Positions 8,000-15,989 of a stretch of 40,649 nucleotides of DNA are shown piece after piece. Position 1 is the first letter of the stretch; every line of letters starts with the position of its first letter. The translations under genes were made by a program, and so were the position numbers. Source of the DNA: a virus; IMG/VR virus record IMGVR_UViG_3300003650_000022, positions 1-40,649 of that record, one strand, 5' to 3'. The notes below the pieces were generated by a model. That model was not told the DNA's origin, searched no databases, and saw only the letters and a list, made by a program, of their open reading frames with translations.

Positions 8000-8058
8000 G
8001 TGCAGGGCGGGGGCTGGAGGTCTTTCTACCTCCTTTCTAACCTTCAGTCCCCCTGCAC
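8000..8058 (-). terminator. Long imperfect hairpin after the structural operon
   Basis: GTGCAGGG at 8000-8007 pairs with CCCTGCAC at 8051-8058, and the stem continues imperfectly through GGGGGCTG and CAGTCCCC. At the top is a perfect inner hairpin GGAGGT/ACCTCC (about 8017-8034). It begins 2 nt after the stop of the preceding gene (8061), as expected for an operon-end terminator. The stretch after the stem on the minus strand is not U-rich, so it may instead block readthrough by RNA structure or protect the 3' end. Confidence 0.55.
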
Positions 8059-8060
8059 GA

Positions 8061-8759
8061 TTACATGCTCTTAAGGAACTCCTGCGCATGCTTAGCAGAA
8101 CACTTACGTAATTCTACTGCTCCATCACTAAAGCAAAAGACCACCGTAGCAGTACCTTCATCGGAATCCTGTTTGGTATCTGAGACTTCACCAAGTAACG
8201 CATTTATCAATTGAGGCTTAGTCAACTTACCAATCTCGATACCTTGAGCCTTAGCCTGTTGTTCAATTGTTGCGCGTGGCATCGCTTCATATTCTTTGCG
8301 AGTAATTAGTGGCAATGAATCATTTGCAGGAACAACCCTTGGTTCAACATCACTTATTAAAAATGGCGTAAGTCCTTGTGTTAAATCCAACACCCGAACG
8401 TTGGCTAAATCCATTAAGTTCATAACCTCTTTTTCACAATACTGTGCATCATCTTCGTCCCACAAATACAGCACTGTCGCATTGTTCTCTGATGCCCAAT
8501 TAATCAAATCGTGTTCGGGGTTCTTTGAAACAACTTCGGCGCTTGCTTTACGTGCAAGCATCCCAGGTGCTGTGCCATCATGGTATCCAACAAAGGACGC
8601 ATCATTGTCTAACAACCAGTCATACACACGACACACACCGTCAAGGCTGGTCTTCTGTAACTGAACATGAAATGAACGTGGGGTTGGCAAATCAGAGAGA
8701 GAACTCTCAATTACATTTGTCGAACTTGTGCCATTTCCTAATACCACATAGTGGTTCAT
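8061..8759 (-). CDS. Conserved phage hypothetical with SAP/Rho-N-like segment
   Basis: A 232-residue protein of unknown function, of a type I associate with actinobacteriophages. The N-terminal 140 residues look like a Rossmann-like alpha/beta domain: 'YVVLGNGTSS' at the start, then 'VYDWLLDNDASFVGYHDG', 'ATVLYLWDEDDA' and 'VRVLDLTQGL'. Residues about 155-190 ('YEAMPRATIEQQAKAQGI' then 'KLTKPQLINALLGE') resemble SAP or Rho N-terminal helix-extended-helix nucleic-acid binding. The C-terminal part has two small strands ('TVVFCFSDGAVELRKC'). It is the last gene before the hairpin at 8000-8058. It could sense a ligand and bind DNA, but there is no direct evidence. Confidence 0.65.
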   Translation of the reverse strand: MNHYVVLGNGTSSTNVIESSLSDLPTPRSFHVQLQKTSLDGVCRVYDWLLDNDASFVGYHDGTAPGMLARKASAEVVSKNPEHDLINWASENNATVLYLWDEDDAQYCEKEVMNLMDLANVRVLDLTQGLTPFLISDVEPRVVPANDSLPLITRKEYEAMPRATIEQQAKAQGIEIGKLTKPQLINALLGEVSDTKQDSDEGTATVVFCFSDGAVELRKCSAKHAQEFLKSM

Positions 8760-8775
8760 CTTATTCTCCTTGTGT

Positions 8776-9030
8776 TTATTTTAGTGAACGTGTTCTTGCC
8801 ATATCGCCCATGTACATCAAAAAGCGAATGAGGCTGTGTACAATACCAGCAAGCGTGGCAACAACCAAACCATCTAACCAAATTTTGTCTGTCTGTAACA
8901 AGGCCACAGCACCATATGACAACAACATGGTCGCTACTACCTTTACCCAAGGCATCGGGTCTTTTGTTAAAAGCAAATCAGTAATCTGAATCAATTTGTA
9001 TACACCTAGTGCTGCAAGTAGCAAAATCAT
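8776..9030 (-). CDS. Small membrane protein with about three transmembrane segments
   Basis: An 84-residue protein with hydrophobic segments at about residues 1-22 (LLLAALGVYKLIQITDLLL), 28-46 (WVKVVATMLLSYGAVALL) and 50-72 (LDGLVVATLAGIVHSLI and following), and a basic C-terminus. It starts directly next to the stop of the tail protein at 9031. Its size and topology would suit a holin, antiholin or other lysis or superinfection protein, but it is far from the endolysin gene (32 kb), so a lysis role is only a possibility. Confidence 0.6.
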   Translation of the reverse strand: MILLLAALGVYKLIQITDLLLTKDPMPWVKVVATMLLSYGAVALLQTDKIWLDGLVVATLAGIVHSLIRFLMYMGDMARTRSLK

Positions 9031-10944
9031 TTAGTCTCCTGGTAGTGTGTTCCATGCAATTGTGTAGTCGCCAATCATGATAACGGGTAGTAAGTGCTCT
9101 TCCACTACACGCTCCACAGCGACAGTTATCCTACCATAGTCCATGGTGTAGTACGAAAAGTCCTCATTATTGTTTCCACCGTTTGGCCCCCACCTGTAAT
9201 CAGAAAGACCAACAATAGATAACTGGTTGGCTTCCTTAATAAACCCACCAAATATCTTATCTCCATCAAAGTACGCCCCAATAGCATTGGCTTCTACGAG
9301 CCATTCAGAGATAGTTATTTCAGCGCCTGGGTCGGCGGTAAACATCAAAACAGGCAAGACAACATCTTCAACGTTGTCTGGGTCATCTGGCACGGGGTGT
9401 TGTATAGCAAACCTACCAACAGTGGCTAAACCAGGATTTACCGTATCATAGTGTGAATCAGCACTACGCAAGAATAAACTTGCATTACTTGCGGATGTGT
9501 CATTCCATGAATCGTAGTACAAAGCACTACCATAAGAATCTGGTGGATTAATCTCTAATTGATTAACAGCCATAGTATTTGTAATAAACCTAAAGTTACT
9601 AAAAGAAGCACCAGATATATCACAGTTAAATGAACTATAGTACACAATATCGTTTTTGTACATAAATGGTTTTCTACCATATACAACAACTGTTTGTGCC
9701 CCAGTTGCCTCAGCGGGTATTGTTATTTTAATCCCAGTAGGGGTGGCATCAATAATTGGTACGGATGCGCCACTGTCATACGCAGCACCATACGTGTATA
9801 CACCCCAACCAACAGAAGCGGCAGTACTAGTAGTGCTTGTCGTTGTGTATGCCACAAGGTCATCTAGGTCTAGTGGGTTTGAAGAGTACGCCCTAAGAGC
9901 GTCATCATTAGCATCAGGGTTACGCAAAACAGAGCCACCTTCGTCATTGCGCAAACTAAATGGAACCCTGTCTAATTCTGATGGAGACCCTGTGTAATAA
10001 GACAGGTCCTGCTGTCTAAACTTTGGGTCAGACAAAAGGTTTACACGCTGTGTATAAACTTTAAAAGTTTTAGTTGCTTCATCATACGTAGATGTGCAAC
10101 CAGTTAATGCTGAAATATATGCAGTGACACCTTTAGCAGTTCCCTTTGTTTTGCGCAACTCAAAGATGTTTAAAAGAACATTGCGTAATTTACTAGTACC
10201 CACTTCGGTACTAGTATTGGGTACACCCAATTGCTGAGCAAGCAAATCTAAGGCTGGGGTAATAGCCAACAATGGGTCATTTATAATGCTCAAACTATCA
10301 ATAAGGGAACGCATACGGTCAAGTTCCCAACCAAACAGTTTTAAGAAATCGTAAAGGTTGCTGTTTCCTTCAGTGGCATCTATCCAACGATAGTACTCTG
10401 GAATACGTTGCCACAAAGCAGCCGCAGACTCATATTGCTTTGGTATTTGTATGTATATAACTGCTACCCGCTCAAACCATTCAGTAGCGCCATCTGAATA
10501 CTTAATAAAAAATCCATAGTATAACCATGAGCCTAGTTTTAATGTAGTAGATGTGTATTGCAGGTTGTTAACAAACGTTTCAGTTGTGCACGAAAAAACA
10601 GGTATGCCATCTTCTACGGTTACTGGCTCTCCGTTTTGGTTTGAGATTATGTAAAGACCTATTGGTGCAGTAACCACTGGGTCGAGTACAAGGTCTGTAT
10701 CTAGTGACCACGCTAAATCAATTGTGGTCGTGTACTGTGTATATTGCCCACCTGGGCGCGTTTCATCAATAACTTCTGTAGCAACAACATCAAAAACGTT
10801 TGCCGAAAACGTAGATAGCCCAAGGGTGTTAGCAGAAGCAACAACGTACCTATCGCCGCGCAAAGCAGAGTCAAGGACATCCTCTCCCTGCACATACGAA
10901 CCAACATCGTCAGTACGACGTAACCTAAAAGATACAAGAGCCAT
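9031..10944 (-). CDS. Phage tail/baseplate protein, gpI-like (TIGR02242-type)
   Basis: A 637-residue tail protein. Its centre has the features of P2 gpI-type tail proteins: 'LWQRIPEYYRWID' then 'LYDFLKLFGWELDRMRSLI' with an AL-DLLAQQLG motif, and 'LRKTKGTAKGVTAYISALTG' at about 175-285. The N-terminal 160 residues and the C-terminal 330 residues are beta-rich, the latter ending with a repeated carbohydrate-binding-like look. It is coupled by adjacency to the gpJ-like protein just upstream. By family it is part of the baseplate, where it links to the tail fibres or spikes; the beta-rich C-terminus may serve adsorption. No receptor specificity can be read. Confidence 0.75.
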   Translation of the reverse strand: MALVSFRLRRTDDVGSYVQGEDVLDSALRGDRYVVASANTLGLSTFSANVFDVVATEVIDETRPGGQYTQYTTTIDLAWSLDTDLVLDPVVTAPIGLYIISNQNGEPVTVEDGIPVFSCTTETFVNNLQYTSTTLKLGSWLYYGFFIKYSDGATEWFERVAVIYIQIPKQYESAAALWQRIPEYYRWIDATEGNSNLYDFLKLFGWELDRMRSLIDSLSIINDPLLAITPALDLLAQQLGVPNTSTEVGTSKLRNVLLNIFELRKTKGTAKGVTAYISALTGCTSTYDEATKTFKVYTQRVNLLSDPKFRQQDLSYYTGSPSELDRVPFSLRNDEGGSVLRNPDANDDALRAYSSNPLDLDDLVAYTTTSTTSTAASVGWGVYTYGAAYDSGASVPIIDATPTGIKITIPAEATGAQTVVVYGRKPFMYKNDIVYYSSFNCDISGASFSNFRFITNTMAVNQLEINPPDSYGSALYYDSWNDTSASNASLFLRSADSHYDTVNPGLATVGRFAIQHPVPDDPDNVEDVVLPVLMFTADPGAEITISEWLVEANAIGAYFDGDKIFGGFIKEANQLSIVGLSDYRWGPNGGNNNEDFSYYTMDYGRITVAVERVVEEHLLPVIMIGDYTIAWNTLPGD

Positions 10945-12401
10945 TATGCTCCTGTCACACCACCAGAAGTAGTAATGGTGTATGTGCCTTTCTTAAATAG
11001 TGCCAGTGCTCCAGATGTCACGGTTTCACTAGATGGGTCAGAAATAGTTACGTAGTCAACTCCCGCTACGTTTAGTATCTTTCTATAGATTTCGCCCTTA
11101 GACAAGGTTTGATTAAAATACACAGCATCATATTCAAAAAATGAATCTAAAGCCACTTCTACATCCACCTTGACCTTGCTTGCAGTGTGCCCAGACAAAA
11201 CATACACAGTAGCAGTAATATCCACAGAAGTTAAGTCAATAGACGCTGCCACAGATACAGTTGCCCCAAGCATTTGGCGAGGCTCATAATAGGCTATGAC
11301 TGCATCTTGTACAGCAGAACTAACTGACAGAGTAGAACCACTGTACGTTAGGTATTCAGAAGTCATTGGTACTGCATAAATCGTGACCACTTTTGTTGGT
11401 GAATCATACTCTGCCGTTCCTTTGCCTATTCCCGCAATGTTTAACACAAGAACCTTGTAATCATTCAAGGATACTGCCCTATTTTGTGTAGAAAAGGCCG
11501 CAGGGATATTCGCTTTTAATGCGGCAATGCTTTCAGCGTCGGCACCACCAGATGCCACAGTGGAATACACCTCAGAAAGGTATGGACTAGGAGAACTTAA
11601 AATCTGAGTAATTGAGTTTGCGGGAACGTTTCCAAACAACCCTTTACCTTTACGGTACGAAGCCGTAATGGTCTGACCAGCACTTGGTATCTTTCCAGAC
11701 ACCCCATTACCAAAGATAACCTCTGTTTCATTGGCCGCATTTAAGATTAACGAAAAAAACCTATCCGTAGTGGTCGCATCAAACATCTTAGGAATATATT
11801 GATATTCAACTAACGATGGCACACTGTTTACAAGTGGGCCTTCAGCCACGTGGATAACAACACTATTACCAACTACTTTTGGATAGAATAGTGAAAAACG
11901 TTGGTTGCCCTGCCCATTACTCGTTCCCAGTGACTCATCATTAACTTGCTCGCCCTCCACAACAGCAATAACGGCACTATCAGCCGCCGTCGCAGACGCA
12001 GAACTAGTGGACGTGTAGTACACAATAGGACGGGTACTCGTGGCTGGGGCAGCAAAGATAGTCCCACTTGGAATAACTACCAACTCATTTTCAGGGATAT
12101 TAGCCCCAACAACCGTTAATGTCGCCGTAGCAGCCTTCTGCATTTGGGGAAGGTAATCAAAAAGGTTAGCAATAGCCAGCATAGACTCACGCTGCGTTGC
12201 AGTACCAATAAAAGCCTCACGGGCTGACCTATCAACGTAGTAGTGTAGTATGTCTGCGTAGTAGGCCCACAAATCTACAAGGAGTACACCAAAGTCGGAA
12301 GCATCACGAGATGACCACTCTGGCATAATAACTGCTGCGCGAGCCAACAAATCATTTTTAATTGATTGAAAATCCCTGTTTGAATAGTTAATCTGCGCCA
12401 T
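10944..12401 (-). CDS. Baseplate J-like (gpJ / T4 gp6-like) protein
   Basis: A 485-residue protein with the N-terminal signature of Baseplate_J proteins: 'YSNRDFQSIKNDLLARAAVI' then 'SSRDASDFGVLLVDLWAYYADILHYYVDR', followed by 'REAFIGTATQRESMLAIANLFDYLP'. Long beta-strand stretches follow. In P2, Mu and T4 relatives this forms the baseplate wedge. It shares one base of stop/start with the gene at 12401 and abuts the gpI-like gene. Together with the gp25-like protein this is the normal W-J-I order of P2-like baseplates. Confidence 0.85.
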   Translation of the reverse strand: MAQINYSNRDFQSIKNDLLARAAVIMPEWSSRDASDFGVLLVDLWAYYADILHYYVDRSAREAFIGTATQRESMLAIANLFDYLPQMQKAATATLTVVGANIPENELVVIPSGTIFAAPATSTRPIVYYTSTSSASATAADSAVIAVVEGEQVNDESLGTSNGQGNQRFSLFYPKVVGNSVVIHVAEGPLVNSVPSLVEYQYIPKMFDATTTDRFFSLILNAANETEVIFGNGVSGKIPSAGQTITASYRKGKGLFGNVPANSITQILSSPSPYLSEVYSTVASGGADAESIAALKANIPAAFSTQNRAVSLNDYKVLVLNIAGIGKGTAEYDSPTKVVTIYAVPMTSEYLTYSGSTLSVSSAVQDAVIAYYEPRQMLGATVSVAASIDLTSVDITATVYVLSGHTASKVKVDVEVALDSFFEYDAVYFNQTLSKGEIYRKILNVAGVDYVTISDPSSETVTSGALALFKKGTYTITTSGGVTGA

Positions 12402-12808
12402 TACATACTACTTTCTTCAGTTAAGTTTGTTCTAACAGTTAGAACCATTTGGGTACTTCCACGCATAGACGTGGCATAACGGATACTGACGGTGGCAACT
12501 CCATCCTCTAACCCACCCATTTGTGGGTTATTTGGGTGGGTCAAAACCGCTACGTCTATAACACGCCCAGTGCTTAAATGCATGTTAACCTCTGGAAGGG
12601 CATCTAGTTTATAATCTGCCCAAATTAGAGGGTTGTCTATTTCAAACACTATGTTTTGCAGGTTCCCCCCATAGCCAGACTGCATTACCCGCTCTCCAGC
12701 ATTTGTCATAAAATAGTTAATAATCTGTTGCTGAACGGCTACGTCAATACTTGGGGTAGAGCGAACAGACCCGTTCTCAAAACCAAATGGAATAAGTATG
12801 CTCTTCAT
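12401..12808 (-). CDS. gp25/gpW-like baseplate wedge protein
   Basis: A 135-residue protein with the shape of the GPW/gp25 family: 'IPFGFENGSVRSTPSIDVAV' then 'QQIINYFMTNAGERVMQ' and 'GYGGNLQNIVFEI', a conserved N-terminal region, then 'VLTHPNNPQMGG...VSIRYAT'. gp25 of T4 forms the wedge in contact with the sheath. Gene order (gp25-like, gpJ-like, gpI-like) matches known contractile-tail baseplate operons, which makes the call fairly safe. No lysozyme function is implied. Confidence 0.85.
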   Translation of the reverse strand: MKSILIPFGFENGSVRSTPSIDVAVQQQIINYFMTNAGERVMQSGYGGNLQNIVFEIDNPLIWADYKLDALPEVNMHLSTGRVIDVAVLTHPNNPQMGGLEDGVATVSIRYATSMRGSTQMVLTVRTNLTEESSM

Positions 12809-12816
12809 TACAGTTC

Positions 12817-13047
12817 CTAACTGAGGGCACTTACGAGGGCTTCAAGGACTGTAATCCTTGCCGCCAAAACGCTCGTACCGTCTGTTTGTAGCCAAAAGAT
12901 ATTTGTTAAACTAGAGTCATCGGACGAGACTACGATTTGTGAATTGACTTCTGGAACAGCCCAAATGTTTCCCACTTGTTTAACCCTACCTATATATGAT
13001 ATAGATACTTCGGAAGCCGTGCCTATGTGATTTGTTACTATACGCAA
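12817..13047 (-). CDS. Small hypothetical between hub and wedge genes; start uncertain
   Basis: A 76-codon frame ending at 12817 in good register with the gap to the wedge gene. Its only upstream start is a TTG at 13047, giving a 62-nt overlap with the preceding gene. A GTG at 12972 has AGGTAGGG eight bases upstream and follows the preceding stop by 13 nt, giving a 51-residue product, which I think more likely. The sequence ('GNIWAVPEVNSQIVV' then a C-terminal 'RITVLEALVSAL') shows a beta-rich stretch and a short heptad-like C-terminal helix. I do not recognise the family. It could be a spike or hub adaptor or a C-terminal piece of the hub protein read in another frame. Confidence 0.45.
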   Translation of the reverse strand: MRIVTNHIGTASEVSISYIGRVKQVGNIWAVPEVNSQIVVSSDDSSLTNIFWLQTDGTSVLAARITVLEALVSALS

Positions 13048-13909
13048 TTAAAACGTTTTTAGCAGCAGCAAAAGTGGTTACGTTTGCAGAAACGGAGTCC
13101 TCAAAACGAGACGAAGAGGGAGCGCCAAGAGTATCAGGTAATTCTAAGTCCATCAAAGATACAGATGACATTACACCCAAGTTATCAATATACGAAATAA
13201 CTTTACGAGTACTAGCACCACTAGGACTAAGCGTGCTAAATATAGGCTTAAACGAAATAATAGAACCAGGAACAGGCTTATAGTTTATCTTTTTAACCTT
13301 GGTTCCCGTTAATTCAGAATATGATGGTTGCCTACCAGCAGCATTCTGGTAATCCCAAATGTGTATGTGGTTGTTACGCAGTGTGATAGAGTAGCCCAAA
13401 CTAGACACTGTTTTTACTAAAAACTGCCACAGCGATGTTTCAGCCTGCACCAACCTCTTGAACCTATATTGATTATTTGGAATAGAGTAACCGTAACGAT
13501 ACGTACTTGCTATTTCTGAAATAATGTCAATCAGGGATACATTTTCCCAAACGGCATTCTGCTTAGACATAGTTAAGTAGGATGAGCCTAAACAGATAAT
13601 GCTAACTAATTGAAAAGGTGAGTTGTTAACAAGACCCTCATTCGTATTCGACTCTGCCTCGATACGTGAGACATACCCATAGAAATTACAAACACGATTA
13701 CCAAGTGTTTCTATTTTGAGATAAACAGGCTTGTCTACGTAATCCATCAAGTACTCAGATGGCACACCGACAACTTCAATAGTTGCTAAATCGTGTTGAT
13801 TCTCAACAAGGCTAATTGATATACGCTGAACCCTTATCTTAGAAAAGGGTGCATTATCAATGACGCACTCCCAAGTAATGCCAAGAGGAGAGAGGTTAGT
13901 AACAATCAT
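12986..13909 (-). CDS. Baseplate hub-like protein (gpD / gp27-like)
   Basis: A 307-residue tail hub candidate. The N-terminal 'IRVQRISISLVENQHDLATIEVVG' then 'DKPVYLKIE' resembles gpD / late-control proteins. So does the middle 'ENVSLIDIISEIASTYRYG', a helical segment followed by 'RLVQAETSLWQFLVKTVSSLGYSI' and 'NHIHIWD', typical of tail hub barrels. It is shorter than most gpD-like proteins and ends abruptly at 'RSIYIIYR', with no clear C-terminal OB-like domain, which is odd. It lies between a LysM-type protein and the gp25-like wedge, as in other contractile phages. A frameshift near its end is possible (see the next gene) but not shown. Confidence 0.7.
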   Translation of the reverse strand: MIVTNLSPLGITWECVIDNAPFSKIRVQRISISLVENQHDLATIEVVGVPSEYLMDYVDKPVYLKIETLGNRVCNFYGYVSRIEAESNTNEGLVNNSPFQLVSIICLGSSYLTMSKQNAVWENVSLIDIISEIASTYRYGYSIPNNQYRFKRLVQAETSLWQFLVKTVSSLGYSITLRNNHIHIWDYQNAAGRQPSYSELTGTKVKKINYKPVPGSIISFKPIFSTLSPSGASTRKVISYIDNLGVMSSVSLMDLELPDTLGAPSSSRFEDSVSANVTTFAAAKNVLIAYSNKSHRHGFRSIYIIYR

Positions 13910-14163
13910 GACAAGGGGATACGCACTTGCTGTCCTACAGGAATAAAATCGGGAAAGTATATCTGTGGATTAAGGTCGGCAATAACCCAGTACATTGAGT
14001 CATCTCCTAAGAACCTACTGGCTAGTGATGCAAAGGATTCTAAAGACCCAACAACGTGCACAAAATACTGAGAGCGGGACGTATCAACACGTTCGGCAAC
14101 TAAGATAGCCTCATTGTCTTTTTCGTCAAACCTGCCACGATAACGAGAGGTAGAAGTAATCAT
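13906..14163 (-). CDS. Tail LysM-type peptidoglycan-binding-like protein
   Basis: An 85-residue protein starting at ATG 14163, where it overlaps the preceding stop as ATGA (the frame is open to 14220 but that is inside the previous gene). The 'YFVHVVGSLESFASLASRFL' and 'YWVIADLNPQIYFPDFIPVG' stretches match a LysM domain: an N-terminal yxVxxGdtl-like strand and helix, and the closing 'NPxxxFPdxIxvGqxvxIP'. Proteins of this kind (as gpX or XkdP-like) sit next to the hub in contractile tails and help attach to the hub or baseplate. Peptidoglycan binding is inferred from the fold only. Confidence 0.7.
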   Translation of the reverse strand: MITSTSRYRGRFDEKDNEAILVAERVDTSRSQYFVHVVGSLESFASLASRFLGDDSMYWVIADLNPQIYFPDFIPVGQQVRIPLS

Positions 14164-15989
14164 TTCCCAGGTCTCCCATCCGTACCAATAGTAACAGGAT
14201 TCATAATAAATGGCCACCACTTTTTTGTATCGTCATGATAGAACAACGGAGTTGCTGGCTTAAAGAGAATAGACTTCTTCTCACTTATAGTTCCCACTAC
14301 ATCGCTACCAAACGAAGTGGTATTTCCAAAACCCTGTATTGTGAACAAAAACTCTGCGTCAGAAACTAAATAGTTTGTATTAGGGGTTGTCTTATACTTC
14401 GGAATATTCTGTAGTGAATCCAAATCTAGTAAAAACTCTTTGTAGTGTGTTTCATATACGACACTTCCAACGATACGCACCTCTCCTAAATACCACGTTT
14501 CGTCATCAGTATTAACCATACTAACTTGCTGGACACTCTTAGTAGCACCGTATTGTAATGCGCAAGTAAAGTTCCAACCTATCTTTTCAATCTTGTCGCT
14601 TTTCTTAATCTCAACTTTTATAACTATGGGTAACGTTCCTTTATTAGTTTTTTGTTTACTTGTTAATAAACCAAGTGGCCCGAGGTCTCCGAAGTCCGTG
14701 TCTAAGGACACATTGCTTCCCCAATGTTTAGTAAAGAGTATGTTGTAGTACTGTTGAAGAGTTACAAATCTAGGGTTGGTAGAAGTACCAGGGTAATACT
14801 CAGTGGCTTGTGTATGGCTACGCATCATAAGAGATGTGTCTGGACCTGTTTTTAAGTATGTATCATCGTCCCCATCAATACCACTCTTACCACTAGTCAC
14901 TTCAAAGGGCTTGAGTAAACGCCTATTAAACAACACACTAAAAGACTTAAGATTATATGTTAATGCATCCTGCCCACTCTTAGTATCAGCCGAAACTACC
15001 TTTTGGTCTTCTGACTCACTATCAGCCCAAGCGTTTAACGCATTAGTAAGGTACGCTTCTTTTCTGGCAAAGCCAGCATACAGCGCAGTCATACTAACGT
15101 TTACTTGACATACCGTGGGTATCATATTTTGATTAAACTTTTGAAAAGCAACGGCGCTACCTGTAACCAAACCCTCAATCATAAATACGTCTGAAAAGAC
15201 AACCCGTACAGGTAAAGGATTAATAAACGCAGAGTTACCAAAGTTTAATGTGTTGTCGATGTTGAACGTTGTGGCATTAAATGTTGTGTCGGGTGGTTTT
15301 AAGGGTAGAGCAGCCTTTTTATCTTTGTCATCTCCCGCAGCCTCGACCGAGGTTTGCCATGCTTTTATTGCGGCTGCTTGCCGTAGTTTGTCCTGGCTTT
15401 GAGAGAAGCCACTAACAAGGTCAAGTAGTTCTTTGGTTATTCCTTGACCAATAATGAGGTCAAACATTTGTAAGTCTGCCCAAACTCCGACTAAAGCGGG
15501 GTTTTTTATATTGCCCCCGATGTAGTTAGTGCCTGCATACAAAAACGTTCTATCCTTGTTCCACGTTGTAAAACCAGCATTATTTACTTCCATTTCACGA
15601 TTAAACGTCATTGTAAATGTAAAGACTGCCGTACCTGGAACTGGCTGTGTTAGGTTCGCTGGCGCTTGCAAAATTGGGTTAATTGCCCCAATACTTTGGG
15701 TGACACTGCGTTCTATATAGTCTGGGTTAAATTGAAAGTTTAAACGATAGTTACCCATCCTTGTTCCTGTGAACTTAGACGCTACATCCGTTAAAATACT
15801 GCGCATAAATCCGCGCACCATTTTAGTCTGGCCACCGCTAACACCTAAACCAATATTCTTAATTGCGTTACCAGGCCACGCAAAGGGTGGATTCTCTTTA
15901 CGCCAGTCACGTGCTTCCCCTAATTTGGCGTAGTTAGCAAAGTCGGCATTACCCTCTTTTAACAACTTGTTTGTGTTATTAACAACCAT
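14160..15989 (-). CDS. Tail/baseplate structural protein of unknown fold (609 aa)
   Basis: A 609-residue protein I do not recognise by motif. It lies directly after the tape measure gene with a one-base stop/start overlap and before the LysM-type protein, the position of tail-tip or baseplate components. Features visible: an N-terminal 'FNPDYIERSVTQSIGAINP' then 'PVPGTAVFTFTMTFNREMEVN', a beta-rich start. A poorly structured lysine/aspartate-rich stretch lies near residue 220 ('AAGDDKDKKAALPLKPPDTTF'). The C-terminal part ends 'LFYHDDTKKWWPFIMNPV'. Likely a structural component of the tail tip or baseplate, no enzymatic motif seen. Confidence 0.6.
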   Translation of the reverse strand: MVVNNTNKLLKEGNADFANYAKLGEARDWRKENPPFAWPGNAIKNIGLGVSGGQTKMVRGFMRSILTDVASKFTGTRMGNYRLNFQFNPDYIERSVTQSIGAINPILQAPANLTQPVPGTAVFTFTMTFNREMEVNNAGFTTWNKDRTFLYAGTNYIGGNIKNPALVGVWADLQMFDLIIGQGITKELLDLVSGFSQSQDKLRQAAAIKAWQTSVEAAGDDKDKKAALPLKPPDTTFNATTFNIDNTLNFGNSAFINPLPVRVVFSDVFMIEGLVTGSAVAFQKFNQNMIPTVCQVNVSMTALYAGFARKEAYLTNALNAWADSESEDQKVVSADTKSGQDALTYNLKSFSVLFNRRLLKPFEVTSGKSGIDGDDDTYLKTGPDTSLMMRSHTQATEYYPGTSTNPRFVTLQQYYNILFTKHWGSNVSLDTDFGDLGPLGLLTSKQKTNKGTLPIVIKVEIKKSDKIEKIGWNFTCALQYGATKSVQQVSMVNTDDETWYLGEVRIVGSVVYETHYKEFLLDLDSLQNIPKYKTTPNTNYLVSDAEFLFTIQGFGNTTSFGSDVVGTISEKKSILFKPATPLFYHDDTKKWWPFIMNPVTIGTDGRPGK

